Assembly (NCBI RefSeq): GCF_051020985.1
Contig: NC_135007.1
Coordinates: 9,181,501 to 9,245,500, forward strand
Length of the DNA: 64,000 bases
Origin: Nomia melanderi
Taxonomy: Eukaryota > Arthropoda > Insecta > Hymenoptera > Halictidae
Reading direction: 5' to 3'
Shown here: piece after piece, positions 36,901 through 48,062 of the stretch
How positions within the stretch are numbered: the first letter of the stretch is position 1
Layout: each line of letters starts with the position of its first letter
Translations under genes and position numbers: made by a program
Notes under the pieces: generated by a model
Database searches by the model: none
Told to the model about the DNA's origin: nothing
Seen by the model: the letters and a program-made list of their open reading frames with translations, nothing else

Positions 36901-39900
36901 GTGCTGTGCACGGATCGTTGCGCTCGGGCGCCAAACAATCGGCGGCTGCTGATTGCATAGGCTCGGTACATCATCCCCCGGTCTTTCCCTGTTTCCCTCT
37001 GTTTTCTTTTTTCTTCTTCTTTATTTCATCGGTAGACCGTTTTCCACCCTAGCCGCCCACTCTTCTTCCCTTCTTTCAAAACTGCCGACCCAACCGCGCC
37101 ACCCCCCAACTACAGAGAGACTCGGCGAAAAAAAAAGAAAATAAAAACCCTTCATCGTAGCTTTCTCCCGTTAGCATCCCGTGGATGGGGTTGAAGGTAG
37201 GAGGAAGCGTAGGAGGATGAAGGAGGAGGATGTTCGCCGGTGTTCCTTCTCTCCGCGAGCCTCCTCATTCTTCCTCCTCGCCTTCGTTCGTCACCGCGGC
37301 TCGGCCATTCTTCTGCAAACCTGTTTCCCCTCCGTTCTTCTTATTATTAACCCCCCGTGCTCCCACCCTGAACCCCATCGCGGAGCTCGTTGTCGCTGTC
37401 CCCGGCGCTGGACACTTTATTGTTGTTCCTTTCGATGCAACGTGACTCGGTACGGTTTCAACGACCCTCCCTTCTTCTCCCGTATCCGTTTTACTTTTTC
37501 CTTTTCGCACGGCGACCACACGAATCATGGCGAACCCGCTTGTATTCAGAGGAATGACTGGATCAGGCTGGTTACGCGGCTTATGATGCCGTCTTTTTTC
37601 TTTCCATTTCTCTTTTCCCCTTTCCTCTTTCTTTCTGTCCTTATTACCTTCCTTTTCGCTTTTTTATTTTGAAAGAGAGACCGATGAAAAAGATTAACGA
37701 CAGATTACCGGGCAAAGAGTTTCTATCTGAAATCCCGCGCTCCCTGCGCGAAAGAATTTCTCCGTCTCTTTGGTCGCCGTTTTTTTCAGGTCGTCGGAGA
37801 TGTCATTGAAACAATGCCGCTTTGAAACTCGAAGAGCTGCGAGCAGATACAGCGAACATGATAACGTTGACACAGTGACAGCATTCAGTCGTTGCTCGCC
37901 GGGGATCGAACCGATGCACAACTTGATCGCCGTTTCTTCGTCGAGAAAAGAAATTACTTGTTGCCAAGTAGTATTCGCCTGTAGCTTGTGGGATTGCTAT
38001 CTGTTTAAGTTTCTATCCGTTTAAGTCCTCTCACGAGTTGGACGAAGCTGCTATCAAGAAGATTGAAAATGCTTGAAACCGTTCGAAATCAGGAGCGCAT
38101 CGCTCGAGAGACTTCCTTTCCGCCATGTTCCGCGGAGCGTTCGTAAAAATTAAGGCGGCATACCAGCCGAGCTACTCGCTTCGACAAATGCTAAGAAATC
38201 ATTTAAACGCGGCTTATTTCAAAGCTTTCGGTGCCCGTTCCTCAAAGGACCGTGGATCTTTGCAACCGGCTCAAGAAGCTCCTAGCTTTGCGGCGCACGT
38301 CACCATGATATAACTCCGGCGGAAACAAAGAAAACCCAAGGTGAAAGCCACCGTTTTCTTCTTCGCGAACACGCGCTCCCGTTCCGACACACGCGCCTCG
38401 TCCTCCTCCGTGGAGCTACAAAAGTTACCTTGCTCGCGCGTACTTGCCGACCATTAAAGATTCATGACGGCGATTAATTAAATCTACCGAAGACTCTTAA
38501 TTAACCGATGACAAGTATCGCTTATTTGGGAGTGTTGAAACATCAGTTACAACGATTTATGTTCACGGTGATCTATTTTATTCTCCAAACTTTTGGTGGG
38601 TTGAACTTCGATTTCAAATCTGAATTTAAATTTATATTAAAATTCGAACTTATATTTGAATTTGAACCAAATATAACGAAGCAAACAATAAAACAATAAA
38701 AAGAACGCAATAGTATTCAATATGAACTGCACTCCAACATTAACATTCTAAAATCATCCACAACAAAACTAAACCAGCAAACAAAACATTATCCTACTTC
38801 GTCCACGATCGCCATTCAAGAAACACTCTACAAAAACAATGCACCGACCCAATCCACAGAAACATATACAATCCCAGAAAAAAAGTTTGAAGTTTCGCGA
38901 TCGCAATCGATGCCCTCGGTGCTCGCCAACGTACAAAAATAGCTCCAATTGCGTCGTATTAACGACACCGGGAACCCGGAGTAATGGCGTTTCCCTTATC
39001 GTCGCCGATTTCGCGTAGGCCGCGTCCGACACGCGCGCCGACGCAACCGAACGCGCGTCCTGTCGCGATAATCTTGGTCGGCCAATTGTGCCGTCGCCGG
39101 TGTTCCCGTGAAAGGTGCACACGGATAAACGGAGCCTCCGGGAAGCATCGGCGGGATCCACCGGCGTTTCCCTTCGGGTACACGAGTGGAAGCTTCGTAT
39201 TAAGAGAGGTTCGCTTTTAATTGCGCGCTTCCTCTTTCGAGCAGCCTTTTAGACGGCCGTTAAAGCACTATTAGTGCTGAAAGCGGATTTTTCTGAATGT
39301 GCTGCTGCAGTAGCGTGCCTGCGCCCGCGCGCCAACGCGGCTACGTACACGAGGCTTTCAGATCGGCGCAAGTAGGCGTGCGAGAAATGGATGCCGAGGC
39401 AAGGGGCGAATTAGAGGGACGACACTCTTTTCCTTGTATCGTGGAAAAAAGTTTCAAAGAGGAAGGTCACTGGCCTCTAAACTCTTCGACGGAAGCGCGG
39501 CTCGCGTTTTTAATCCGCCGCCGGGACCGGCGCACCGATTTAGGAGAGTTCGCGGGGAAACGAAGGGAAACATAGTCACCTAATTAGTCGTTAGACGCGC
39601 TGGCATGTGGGGAACGTGGGAATTGGTGTGGACGTTACAGAAATAACGGGTGTTCGGACCTTGAATATTATGTGTTGCTTGGTAAAGAGTATAATGTGTT
39701 ACTGATTGTCTAGAGGATTTTATTTAATTAAATTGGTGTTGTGATGTTAACTTTTTTGTGAAATAAATGTGGAACACTTTGTTACAATGAATTCGGAATG
39801 GCATTGTTGTGATTACTCTGTTTTATGAATTTTTATTTGATATTCTGTAGATGATTCTTGTAAAGTTTTTCTTGGTGTATACGGGTTTATACAAAATATG

Positions 39901-42650
39901 AATTTATTGTATAATATGCAATCAATGAGTAATTCAATGGATTCAGATGTGAAAATTGTGTTCAAGCGATTTCGTTATTAAATAATAATCATCTATATAA
40001 ACACGTTCCTTTTTCTTATTTTTCAACGATTGCTCAGGTGTCACGTTAATTCTAAAGTAGTCAGGTTAATATCTACTATAATGTATACGTAGAACCTTTG
40101 AATAATTTATGAAAGTAATGTCGAATCAAATGCATGCTAAAATGTAGAGAGACATAATAAGAAAGTTATTTTTCAGCGAGCTGAAACATGGTTAAACAAA
40201 GCAGAGCGTTAATCAAGAAGACTGAAGGTTGCCTCGCTGAGACCACTAGAGTTGGTAATAATAATATTCATAGGAATTTTAACATTGTTTTGCATGTCCG
40301 CCATTGTGTTATTCAGTGACCAACGTTTAATAAGAGTACGAGCTTTTCGTTCTTGTTGATATTCTACGTGAGTACGTACTGTACGCCTGCATAATTACGA
40401 CTATCGCGGGACGCGAAAAAAAGGACACGTATAGTTGAATGTATTCATGAATAATCGAATGTTCTATTATTGGAAATAATTACATGGAACACATTTCCAC
40501 ATGGTGAATAAGTTTAGAGTGATACAGCGGAAAAATAACAGAATCATCGACCAAAGTAAAATAATTACAGAAACTGCACTGCAGACACGTTCGACTATTT
40601 CGACTGGCAGAAAATTTTCTTTTACACCGTTCTTATTTAAATGAATTATATAACTCAGTAGTATTTGTATATTTGGAAAATTCCTACATTACAGAACGTT
40701 TAAAAATTGTAATCTTTATAGTCCGCAACTTATATTGCTCATCACAAAGTTATCGAGTCTTGCATATCGTACATTCGACCGTGACTGAACGCAACTGATT
40801 ATAATAATGCATACTAATATTCGCAATAATGTTCAACACCGACGTTTCTCCGAATAGTTGCGAATAAACCGACAGATATTTTGTCGTGTCGTTTGACTGA
40901 TTTTTTGAGCCATGCGAAATCAATTGTAATACAGACTGTATGAAGTCTACATACACATACATATGTTCCGTTGTATACAATTTCCTTCCTAGTGACTTGT
41001 ATTACTCACTACCTATATTACATGGCAGGTTGTACATAGTGGGCCGAGGCTGATATAATGTTTGTCAAGGTGGACCGCGGGAATGACATCATTGGTGTCG
41101 TCACTCGTACGCACACTAGTATCGCAACATGGTACATGGTTATTGTTGTGACATAAATTGTTCGAAAAAAATTTCGCAAAATCTTGCACAAGCATCAATA
41201 TCGAAAAGATGCAGCTCAAAGCTAATGATTGGCATCGCCGCTGGACGATTTATCCGCATTAGATAAACAGATTCTTTATCTGCATGAATAATCTTGATAA
41301 CGAGCACAGAAAAAGAATCAGTGGTTCATATGTTGATTTAAATTCTAAATATTTATGTTTGTGAATGTTAACATTAAATACGTTAAAGTATTAGTAATAA
41401 ATTAATGCAATGTTTCTATCGGTGCGACTGAATAGAAATAATATTAACTATTGGATTTACATTTATTTATTTATATTGCTTTTATCTTCTATGTATAATA
41501 AAATTGAACCATAAATTGAGTCACCATCAATCGATAGTCTTAACCATAGATTAGCGTATCTGTTTCTTAAACCTTTTAAGATAAAATCGATGGAAAGAAA
41601 TTTAGACAAAAAGAATTGAACCTTAAGGTGTTATAAAACATTTCTCGCGGTATTATCACGGATTTATTTGTATTATCTTTACTATTCTACTCCAAACAGA
41701 TAGAACTTCAGATAACTAAGTCCTTCAGTATATGAATTCATAATTTCATATGGAATATTATAAATGTATGAATGATGTGGCAGTTTGTATGTTGAGCAAG
41801 AAAGGTTACTGGAAACAGCTGAAGAAATTACGACTGTGTTGTGGAGATACATAAATTCTTCAACGTCACGAATAGGACACGGAAGATACGAGAAGTCACT
41901 GACTTCAAATCTCATTATTATATTCTAATTCCCAAAATCTTGTACCTTGTCATAAATCAAAATACATTTTTACTCAAAATCTGGAAATATCCCTTTCTCT
42001 ATAACCCTTTATTTTATATGATTAACTTAGAACCATATTAAAAGCTTTAAAATGAATTTAATGAATATTATTTAGTTCTTGTCAATTAAGGAAAAGTGCT
42101 ATTTCGCGTTTATAAATTTCAAATTTGCTTAACCGTGCTGTACACTAATTAAAATACTTATCACGATCTCATGTATACACACCAGTAAAAAATTTGTCTC
42201 ATTCATTCCTTAACAGAAATATTTTGATTCAGAACACTTACAATTAGAACTTTCAATACACCTAAATCGTCAACACGTCTTTATCCAAAACCCAGTTCCA
42301 CATGAGAATAACTTTACAAAAAACATTCCTTTTTCATCAAAAATATTCAACATCTCCCGATAAGATATATAGGGCATTCTTTCAAACCAACCACTAAGAA
42401 ACCATACATAAATTAAAAAGCAAATCTACTTGATTTCAACATTTATATCCATGCATTATGCAAACGTTAACGCTACAAATAAAACATTACAACTCTCCTA
42501 TATTAAATCAAGCGGTAACTGAAAATCACCTCTCTTAGTGCAAGGAGTTAAATTGTCTCACGAAACAACGTCTGCACCGATAGTCAGTCGAGAAATGGTC
42601 AGTCACTCACCGAAATAAACGGGCTTATCACATCTCGGGCAGTTTGGCAT
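33911..42650 (-). CDS. Crip: Cysteine-rich LIM-only protein (CRIP), 78 aa, 3 exons, complete
   Basis: Small protein consisting of one LIM domain, which folds around two zinc ions and acts as a protein-interaction module; CRIP-family proteins are found in cytoplasm and nucleus. Coding exons on the minus strand: 42611-42650, 34229-34381 and 33911-33954, 237 bases in total, ending TAA. The eight zinc ligands are all present with canonical spacing: Cys4, Cys7, His25, Cys28, Cys31, Cys34, Cys52, Cys56 (C-X2-C-X17-H-X2-C-X2-C-X2-C-X17-C-X3-C). The Gly-rich tail GGFGRGGAES after the LIM domain is the CRIP hallmark. Human CRIP1 is 77 residues, so the length is normal. Start context AACATGC is acceptable and no upstream ATG is needed. 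Introns are 274 bases and 8.2 kb. The gene is head to head with the TRPA channel and tail to tail with Pax2/5/8. Confidence 0.96.
34229..34381 (-). CDS. Crip: CRIP exon 2: bulk of LIM domain
   Basis: Acceptor cttttacag, donor gtaagc on the minus strand. Encodes ERKTSLGKDWHGGCLRCEKC, then NKTLTPGSHSEHEGKPYC, then NHPCYSALFGPG. Six of the eight zinc ligands are here. The open frame runs past the donor into intron 2, but the splice restores the conserved GFGRGG tail. Confidence 0.97.
34382..42610 (-). other. 8.2 kb first intron of CRIP
   Basis: No further coding exon was recognised on either strand. AT-rich ends flank a GC- and CpG-rich core at about 35200-39600. That core includes a polypurine stretch (36560-36790), a polypyrimidine stretch (36970-37140), an inverted repeat GCCACGGaCCGTGGC at 36476-36490 and CpG-rich sequence at 38980-39180. 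The core could contain enhancers or an alternative first exon; nothing in the sequence proves either. The parts at 34500-35150 and 39600-42600 hold only AT-rich intron sequence. Confidence 0.7.
42611..42650 (-). CDS. Crip: CRIP exon 1: start codon and first zinc ligands
   Basis: On the minus strand ATG is at 42650-42648, encoding MPNCPRCDKPVYF, then one base of the next codon; donor gtgagt follows. This gives Cys4 and Cys7, the first zinc-binding pair. It lies 8.2 kb from exon 2 but the codon split (G|CT, Ala14) and the family sequence make the join unambiguous. Confidence 0.94.
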
Positions 42651-44354
42651 GTTGGATTCGGTTCTCACGAACGGTTCGTTCGAACGGCGGTCGTCGATAC
42701 TACGAAGAAGATCTTCTCAGCAGCGTGGTCAAGCGCGTACTGGGTCCGAGTTCTGCAAGGTAACGCGATATTCTCCAGTTGATTGAGCAAGCGAACGTGT
42801 GTTAACGCCGGCCGGACGGGCGCATATGTGTGTGCGCGCGAGAAACCCGCGGTAAGGTCGCGTCAGCTCGGAACTGGTATCCCGGCTCGGTTACCTGAAT
42901 ATGAGCGCACCTGAACTTGCGCCAGGGGAATCGAACCTTCGTCTTTTGCTCCCCGTTTGCTTGCACTCGGTAAGGATCGCCTACTGAGACCCAGCGACGC
43001 TCGTCGATGGGGACCGTTATCCATTGTTGACAGATTCGTTATCGAATCCGCATGCCCGAGCGCCGCTCCGTTCATGAGTATTCAGTACGACCTATCGCCG
43101 GTTCGCCCGCAAATAACGGAGCACTTGCACTTGTAATGCTATCGAGAGGTCGCGGAAGACATGCCGGACATAAGAGGATGTGATACACTATTCTTACGTA
43201 ATACGCAGACTACGAGCGTTTTTTTGCAGATTTGAGTCTTCGTAGGCTGGTTCGCGGACGTTAGAGCTGTCTGGACGTCTATTTACACGGGATTTTAGAG
43301 CGTTTCGCGCGAGAAATAGAAACCTTGTTAGTTGATTAAGATTTTTATGTTGCGTTGAACGGTCTTGGCGGTTGGATATGTTAAGGTTGACGGATATTCT
43401 GAATATTCTTTTTGATTTTGCCAAAGAAGTATGGGGAATGCTCAAAGAAGCAAATATGATGAATTGTATTACCTGTTTCTTGGAGCGTTTTTCCAGGTTT
43501 AAGTAATAGATGTAGATGAATTATTAGACAGGATATAAATGTTAAAAGATAGAATAAAGTAGATAATGTAAATATGCTTAATAGAAATGGGGTCAGTTTA
43601 TTGTCATCCTATTGTGTTTTATTTTTCTGTAAAGAAACATCCTATATATATATATAATATTTATAAATATTTTTGTTTCCTAAAAATTTACCTTGCCCCT
43701 TTTGGAATTGCCCGTTATCTCTAGATTTACTAAACGCATCAATTCGACGCATATTAACTTTTATAAACGTTTTTTGGTAAATGTTTGCGTTGATTTTATT
43801 GCTGCAGTTACACGAACGTATATCCTAATTATATACTTTTAAACCTCTAATTCCTAAGATATAAACAAACGAATATCAATTCTTCTAGAAACAATAGAGT
43901 GAACTATACTATGAATGACCGTAAATCTAGTGTTAAAACTTTTAGAACAAAGATGAATAAAATGTACGAAAGAGTATATTATTTATTGATAAATAATTGT
44001 CTACGTTTATCAAGTCCGAAATTGATAAATAATCTATTTATTTCAATAAAGTAAAACGGTATTAAGTAACATATTATTTTGATCTTCCGTTTGTGAATAA
44101 TAGGAATATCCCTGCAAAAATCCTTTGAGTACACTACAAAGACAGTGCAAACAAATATAGGACACACAGAAAGACTGCCGACGAAGGCTGACGCGATACA
44201 TGTGTCAGTGTAGAGTGCAACTACATTCTTCACTGACCACATCCTGCCGTTCCTAATCAAATACCATGGAACCGTTACAGTTAAGAAAGTGCCAAATCAA
44301 AGCAAACATCATAAACACTGCGTTCAAAACGTTCTAAGTGAAAATTTAGTAAAA
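42651..44354. promoter_or_regulatory. divergent intergenic region between CRIP (-) and TRPA channel (+)
   Basis: 1.7 kb separates the two start codons. The CRIP-proximal 500 bases (42650-43150) are GC- and CpG-rich, whereas the TRPA-proximal kilobase is AT-rich, with a TA tract at 43641-43656. Both promoters are expected here unless either gene has distant 5' exons. The exact transcription starts cannot be seen. An open frame without ATG runs from 44214 into the TRPA start exon, so the 3' end of this region may be coding. Confidence 0.5.
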
Positions 44355-44738
44355 ATGGATATTCTGGATGAAGGTCTTTCTAACATAATAAGTGACATAA
44401 TGGACGGAGATACGGTGTTAGTGATGAACAGTCTTGCTACGAAGTTTGATAAGAGGTTGCTGCAGCCTATCGGGCGGATACGCGTTTACATGGTCCATCT
44501 GGCTGCTTTCCGAGGTAAAATGGAATTGCTGAAACTATTTCACAGAAATGGTGCCGACATAAACGCGACAGATGCAATCGGAAGGTGCGCGTTGTTCTAC
44601 GCTGCCAATCGCGGAGATAATGAAATGGTCAATTGGTTGTTGCAACAAGGAGCATACACGGAGAACAAAGTCTCCATCGACACGTGCTTCAAGAATAACA
44701 ATCGTTTAGTCCTGGGTCAATGTCCTATAGGAAATAAC
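44355..44738 (+). CDS. TRPA channel exon: N terminus and ankyrin repeats 1-2
   Basis: Encodes MDILDEGLSNIISDIMDGDT and then repeats VYMVHLAAFRGKMELLKLF (from residue 44) and RCALFYAANRGDNEMVNWLL (from 77). Donor chosen is gttagt at 44739, which keeps phase 0. The last 25 residues (NKVSIDT...GNN) do not look like ankyrin sequence, so an earlier donor cannot be excluded. Confidence 0.8.
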
Positions 44739-47700
44739 GTTAGTTCTCAAATTAAACATTATTTCTCTCGATTGGCTGTTCAAAAATATGTTTCTTCAGT
44801 TACCGTCCCCGGAGTGTATGGAAAGAACGCCATTGCATCAAGCGGTGGCGAACAACCACTCCGAGGTGGTCAAATTACTGGTGAACGCTGGCGCCAACGT
44901 ACACGCCGAAGACGAACGTAGACACACTCCGCTGCTCTTGGCGGGATCCGTTAAGGAGATTCGAACGGATCCTAATGAGATGGGCAAATTCTTCGAAATT
45001 GTTAAGACTCTCGTATCAGCGGAAGCTTCGACAACTGTCTTTCGTCCGGTTACAGGTGAATATTGTGATTGAAATAATGAGACATTTTCGTTAAGTTTTA
45101 GATTTAATAGAAATTACCGTGTAAACGATTAGAAATGTAAGATGATGGGCAATTTTTGAAAGGTACCACACCGTTGCATACTGCTGCAGAATTAGGAAAT
45201 GCTGCGGCAGCGAAAGTATTGTTGGACGCCGGTGCATCTCCTCTTCAACCATGCTACAACTTTGGCAACACTCCTCTTCACGTAGCTGCCTCTATTGGTA
45301 GCTACGACACGGTTTTAGTTCTTTTAGAGAAGACACCTTGTTTCGGCGTAGATATTACTAATAATGTATGTCCATTCAACTTCGAAGCAAATTTAGTTTC
45401 TTGTTTCATTCATAATAATCATTCATACTGCTGTTTCGTTGGCATCTTAATTAGATGAAACAGACACCTCTTTACTTAACTGCTTGCGGAGGATACTGCA
45501 AGTGTGCCAAAGTTTTAATAAATCGCGGTGGTAATTTGGCCGCGCAAACGGACTACGGTGAAACTGTCATGGATGTCATATTTACTCACATTCTAAGACC
45601 GCAAATATTTTTGAACGACGTATTCGACTCGGGAGTGCAAATACTAAACAAATCGAAGGGCGAAAATTTACAGGTAAGTAGTAATGTAATGATGACTACA
45701 TTTCGTTCGCGACAGTCGGTGAAATTAATTGTCCGTTTTCCCCACTGCGTTTCCCTCTGTAGATCATCGTCAATTTCAATGTGCTGACGCCGGAAGTCGA
45801 GAAACAAATGGCAGTTGTTATGTCCCTCATCGCGGCGGCTCCAAGCGTGGAACAATTGTCGATACTGCAACACCCATTGCTGGAAACGTTCCTCTACTTA
45901 AAGTGGTCGAAGCTCCGAGTATTCTTCTTTACCCTCATCTTCGTGCACATCATGCTCGTTTTCTCCCTTTCCGGTTACACTATAATGTTGGTGCAATACG
46001 AGATGGATTATGCACCATTAAAAATAGTCTTAACATTCTTCTCGCTGGTACTTCTAATTCACAACATGGCGCAGATGTTGATGGCACCTAGGTCAGAGTC
46101 AGAAAATTATTTTTGAATCATTATCGATTTCCGTAGAATAAGACAAATGAAAATGTGCAGGGAAAGGTAAGAGCCGTTTTAATTGCAGATATTATTTGAG
46201 ACAGTTCGAGATGTGGATGTCGTATGCGTGCGCGACAATATCGCTGGTGATTTCGCTGGGTAGCGGTTACAGAGAAGAGATTCAACCAAGGGGAGAAGTA
46301 TTAAACGCCCCTCAGCATCTACCGCACTCGAAATGGATGCCGAGTTCCATCAGCGTGGCAATCTTACTTGGCTGGATACAAATGATGCTGATAATCGGCC
46401 GTCTACCGGCATGTGGATATTACGCACTCATGTTCTCCACGGTGCTCAGGAATATTCTGAAGGTCAGTGTGAAAAACGATCAACGTATAGATGAGAGGGG
46501 TAAAGGGAAGGGGAGAATATCAGACAGAAATTAACGAGTGTAACGATGTTACGAGAACTTCCAATTTTCCGTCGCCGGCGACAGACACGTCAGAACACGC
46601 ACCGTGAATAAAAACCAGACATATTCGAGTTGGTAAAACGTTTTCACGGGAGGTCTTAACAGGGGCAACGTTAACCCTGATTTAATGCCGAGGGAGAGAT
46701 TATAATTCCGTCTGTGTGACGGAAGATCCGCATTTAGCCGGGACGAAAGGTAAGAGAGGCGAGGACTCTTCCCTTCGACGAATATCGTTAGAAATGAAAA
46801 GCTGGGGAGGACCAAGGTTCTAAATGTCTCCACGGTGATACGGCTCCCATCAGGACCCACTTGCCTACTCCAACACACGAGCCCGACCACCCTCGCGATT
46901 ATAACAACGTGCATCCGGGGCTTTTTATTTCCTTTCAGGTTCTCGCGGTGTTCATCTTCCTGATTGTCGGATTCGCGTTGAGCTTCACCGTTATGTTCCA
47001 CGAGAACGACCAGTTTCGCAATTTCTGGACCGCCTTCGTCAAGACCATGGTAATGATGACGGGCGAGTACGAATACGCGGATCTGTTCGAGAAGAAGAAA
47101 GAGGAGAATTCCTCGCTACTATTCACCAGCGAGGTCTTGTTCCTTGCTTTCATCATGCTTGTTGGTATCAGCCTGATGAACCTGATGATCGGCCTCGCGG
47201 TCAATGATATCCAAGAACTAGAGAAACAGGTAAGAAGAATATTTTAGATCTTCGATATCGATTAAACATTCGTAAATGTTATTGCTTTTAATTATCTACG
47301 TTTGAAAACAATTAATTTTCATATACAAAATGTAGGATACTGTTACTAATATTTATATTTATTTTAAAGAATCAAGGAGAATAAAATGCATGGCACACAT
47401 ACTGATTTTCATTCCAGGGCCGCATTGCTCAATTGCTGAAGCAAGCTGAGTTCGTGAGTCACTTGGAAGGTTTAATATCACATCAAATCTTTCGTAGCAG
47501 TTGGCTACATCCACGGATAAAATATTGGCTTAATTCAAGACGCAACATTCCTAATACGTTCCATTTCTATTATCATAAACGTAATTCAGGCGATTTGTCG
47601 GCTAACATATCGGCTCCCAAAACAGAGGCATTGAGCTTGTTGGCTTTCAGAAACTTGTGCGCTGATAAAAAGTGAGTAAATTATTGCTTACCCAACGAAG

Positions 47701-47978
47701 AACTTTCGTCACGTGTCGATGAACCACAAACGCTTTACGCCTTCATTAATGATTTCACCTTAACGACCAGCTTTAAGAAAGTATGTACCCTTTTTTCCAG
47801 CTTGATAATGAGCGGGGAGTACAAGAGTAATGACAGCGATGCAGAACTGACGACGTTCCTCAAAGAATTGTCGCAACAGTTAACAACATTTTATGATCCT
47901 AACACAATGGGACAAAGGTTTTTAAAACCAAGCGACAGAAAAAATCAATTTTATCGGAGAAAGACTATGAATGTTTAA
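44355..47978 (+). CDS. TRPA-subfamily cation channel (painless/pyrexia/waterwitch/HsTRPA type), 9 exons
   Basis: Non-selective cation channel subunit of the plasma membrane; insect TRPA channels sense heat, irritants or humidity. Exons: 44355-44738, 44800-45055, 45163-45365, 45455-45673, 45763-46091, 46189-46462, 46939-47229, 47418-47671, 47801-47978; 795 codons plus stop, all junctions in phase. About seven ankyrin repeats occupy residues 44-313 (PLHQAVANNHSEVVKLL and TPLHTAAELGNAAAAKVLL are typical). Then S1 (about 405-430), S2 (440-460), S3 (472-490), S4 (516-534), S5 (556-574), the pore helix TAFVKTMVMMTGEYEYADLF, and S6 (618-642). The low ankyrin count excludes TRPA1 itself, which has about 17. 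Hymenoptera have several short TRPA paralogues including HsTRPA; which one this is needs a tree. The ATG at 44355 has a good context (AAAATGG), but the frame is open upstream to 44214 and an extra 5' exon is possible. Confidence 0.93.
44800..45055 (+). CDS. TRPA channel exon: ankyrin repeats 3-4
   Basis: Acceptor ...tttcttcag after a 61-base intron; donor gtgaat. Encodes ERTPLHQAVANNHSEVVKLL and RHTPLLLAGSVKEI with an insert before FFEIVKTLVSAEAS. Ends in phase 1, joining GT of the next exon to form Gly. Confidence 0.9.
45163..45365 (+). CDS. TRPA channel exon: ankyrin repeats 5-6
   Basis: Acceptor ...ttgaaag, a weak pyrimidine tract, but the phase is exact and the protein GTTPLHTAAELGNAAAAKVL continues the ankyrin array, followed by FGNTPLHVAASIGSYDTVLV. 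Donor gtatgt at 45366. Confidence 0.9.
45455..45673 (+). CDS. TRPA channel exon: ankyrin repeat 7 and linker to membrane domain
   Basis: Acceptor ...cttaattag, donor gtaagt. Encodes MKQTPLYLTACGGYCKCAKV, completing repeat 7, then TDYGETVMDVIFTHI and the start of the pre-S1 linker. Confidence 0.92.
45763..46091 (+). CDS. TRPA channel exon: pre-S1 region, S1 and S2
   Basis: Acceptor ...cctctgtag, donor gtcaga. Contains FNVLTPEVEKQM, the conserved HPLLETFLYLKW pre-S1 motif of insect TRPA channels, S1 (LRVFFFTLIFVHIMLVFSLS) and S2 (LKIVLTFFSLVLLIHNMAQM). Confidence 0.95.
46189..46462 (+). CDS. TRPA channel exon: S3, S4 and S4-S5 linker
   Basis: Acceptor ...taattgcag; Arg464 is split (AG|A) with the previous exon. 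Encodes YYLRQFEMWMSYACATISLV (S3), an extracellular-type loop, S4 (ISVAILLGWIQMMLIIGRLP) and GYYALMFSTVLRNILK, the S4-S5 linker typical of TRP channels. Donor gtcagt. Confidence 0.95.
46463..46938 (+). other. 476 bp intron of the TRPA channel
   Basis: The longest intron of this gene, gtcagt...ttcag, more GC-rich than its neighbours. An antisense open frame across it is a shadow and matches nothing recognised. Confidence 0.85.
46939..47229 (+). CDS. TRPA channel exon: S5, pore and S6
   Basis: Acceptor ...cctttcag, donor gtaaga, phase 0 at both ends. Encodes S5 (VLAVFIFLIVGFALSFTVMF), the pore helix and filter (FWTAFVKTMVMMTGEYEYAD) and S6 (EVLFLAFIMLVGISLMNLMI) ending GLAVNDIQELEKQ. The acidic GEYEY filter and the S6 NLMIGLAV motif identify the TRPA subfamily. 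Confidence 0.96.
47418..47671 (+). CDS. TRPA channel exon: proximal C-terminal cytoplasmic tail
   Basis: Acceptor ...cattccag, donor gtgagt. Encodes GRIAQLLKQAEFVSHLEGL after S6, then a basic segment (HPRIKYWLNSRR) and LSLLAFRNLCADK. Leaves AA to join C of the last exon. Confidence 0.92.
47801..47978 (+). CDS. TRPA channel terminal exon and stop
   Basis: Acceptor ...ttttttccag. Encodes NLIMSGEYKSNDSDAELTTF and ends FYRRKTMNV with TAA at 47976-47978. Preceded by a strong pyrimidine tract and followed 79 bases later by AATAAA. Confidence 0.9.
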
Positions 47979-48056
47979 ATTATTAACAAGACAGAAAGTA
48001 CAATTAAGAATAACATTTGTCTTTCTATGTAACATATACAAAAACAATATACCATA

Positions 48057-48062
48057 AATAAA
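48057..48062 (+). terminator. poly(A) signal of the TRPA channel gene
   Basis: AATAAA 79 bases after the stop codon, followed by AT-only sequence. The position is normal for a compact insect gene. Confidence 0.65.

Noticed and set aside
37880..37925. Second tRNA-like GGTTCGATCCCCG on the minus strand
   Set aside because: No matching D arm, anticodon arm or acceptor stem around it.
42895..42970. tRNA-like GGTTCGATTCCCC on the minus strand
   Set aside because: The bases flanking the T-loop-like motif do not form a 5-bp T stem, and no anticodon or acceptor stem can be drawn.
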